Of a stretch of 64,000 nt of DNA, positions 63,821-64,000 are shown in pieces; within the stretch, counting starts at the first letter, position 1; every line of letters starts with the position of its first letter. Origin of the DNA: Algibacter sp. L3A6 (GTDB lineage: Bacteria; Bacteroidota; Bacteroidia; Flavobacteriales; Flavobacteriaceae). A model generated the notes under the pieces. The model worked only from the letters and a program-made list of their open reading frames with translations, ran no database searches and had not been told where the DNA came from. Made by a program: the position numbers and the translations under genes. Where the stretch lies: NCBI RefSeq assembly GCF_009796825.1, contig NZ_CP047030.1, positions 4,152,501 through 4,216,500 on the forward strand. The letters are read 5' to 3'.

Positions 63821-64000
63821 ATGAAAACATTAAGCTATCTAAAAAAAATATCTTTAATCGCATTAGCGACTTTTGTAATTTCATCTTGTGAAGAAGATGG
63901 TATTACTCAAATTAAGAATGATGATGGTGATGCTATAAATACTGAAGAACTGAATATTATTGAAATTTTAAGTGCGGATCCAAATTTTAGTTCTTTTGTT
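63821..64000 (+). CDS. Lipoprotein with start of a fasciclin-like (FAS1) domain, runs off window
   Basis: The first 60 codons of a gene that continues past the window. The lipoprotein signal (ISLIALATFVISSCEED, Cys23) is followed by an acidic linker. Then comes ELNIIEILSADPNFSSFV, which matches the opening of FAS1 domains (typical N-I-x-E-I-x-x-x-D-P-x-F-S). FAS1 lipoproteins appear in many Bacteroidetes PULs, often near susCD, and are thought to aid surface adhesion. The gene carries the shared promoter element, so the regulon probably extends beyond this window. Confidence 0.7.
   Translation, partial: MKTLSYLKKISLIALATFVISSCEEDGITQIKNDDGDAINTEELNIIEILSADPNFSSFV

Overview
The window is AT-rich DNA from a marine Bacteroidetes bacterium, most likely a member of the Flavobacteriaceae. 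The signs are two SusC/SusD pairs, a hybrid two-component sensor, several type IX secretion (T9SS) C-terminal domains, many Bacteroidetes-type lipoproteins, and -7 promoter boxes of the TAnnTTTG type. Almost all of it is one large polysaccharide utilisation locus (PUL). It holds twelve sulfatase genes (one frameshifted), alpha-L-rhamnosidases (GH78 twice, GH106 once), GH3, two GH43 (one frameshifted), a G8/beta-helix protein and several secreted proteins of no recognised family. Sulfatases plus rhamnosidases plus probable xylosidases fit a sulfated, rhamnose-containing algal glycan such as ulvan or a rhamnan. This is inference: no recognised ulvan lyase, GH105 or GH88 lies in the window.

Layout. 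1-465: 5' part of a GH78 gene (minus). 747-5406: susD/susC pair 1 (minus). 5822-7420: sulfatase (plus). 7578-11828: hybrid two-component regulator (minus). 12081-13178: BspA-like leucine-rich-repeat surface protein (plus). 13503-14549: GntR regulator (minus). 14840-28044: a minus-strand operon, read as susC2, susD2, four sulfatases, a carboxypeptidase-regulatory-like protein and fructose-1,6-bisphosphatase. 28366-29851: frameshifted sulfatase (minus). 30092-41448: plus-strand operon GH78, sulfatase, GH43, sulfatase, unknown, GH3, sulfatase. 41554-45492: G8/beta-helix T9SS protein, followed by a T9SS gene remnant. 46397-53066: a tandemly duplicated pair (unknown secreted protein plus sulfatase, twice). 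53461-55117: frameshifted GH43. 55223-62042: minus-strand operon GH106, unknown lipoprotein, CBM9-like/PKD protein, sulfatase. 62339-63613: third member of the unknown secreted family. 63821-64000: start of a fasciclin-like lipoprotein.

The most striking signal is regulatory. Sixteen transcription units share an upstream element, CAGGATRC or a close variant. It lies 19 nt (18 in one case) before a TAnnTTTR-like -7 box, and usually has a second CAG(G/A) half-site 9-10 bp further upstream. The element takes the place of the usual -33 box and also precedes the hybrid two-component gene. This suggests one PUL-wide activator-dependent regulon, probably driven by that AraC-type regulator. The second main point is a three-member family of secreted proteins sharing the cores FQIGITSNAGG and YNPTQAGFN, each under this promoter type; it is a candidate undescribed glycan-active family.

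Surface T9SS proteins and SusCD would bind, cut and import the polymer. Periplasmic sulfatases and exo-glycosidases would then strip sulfate and release rhamnose and xylose. Fructose-bisphosphatase, in the susC2 operon, would support gluconeogenesis from the resulting C3 units. No tRNA, rRNA, CRISPR array or insertion sequence was seen.
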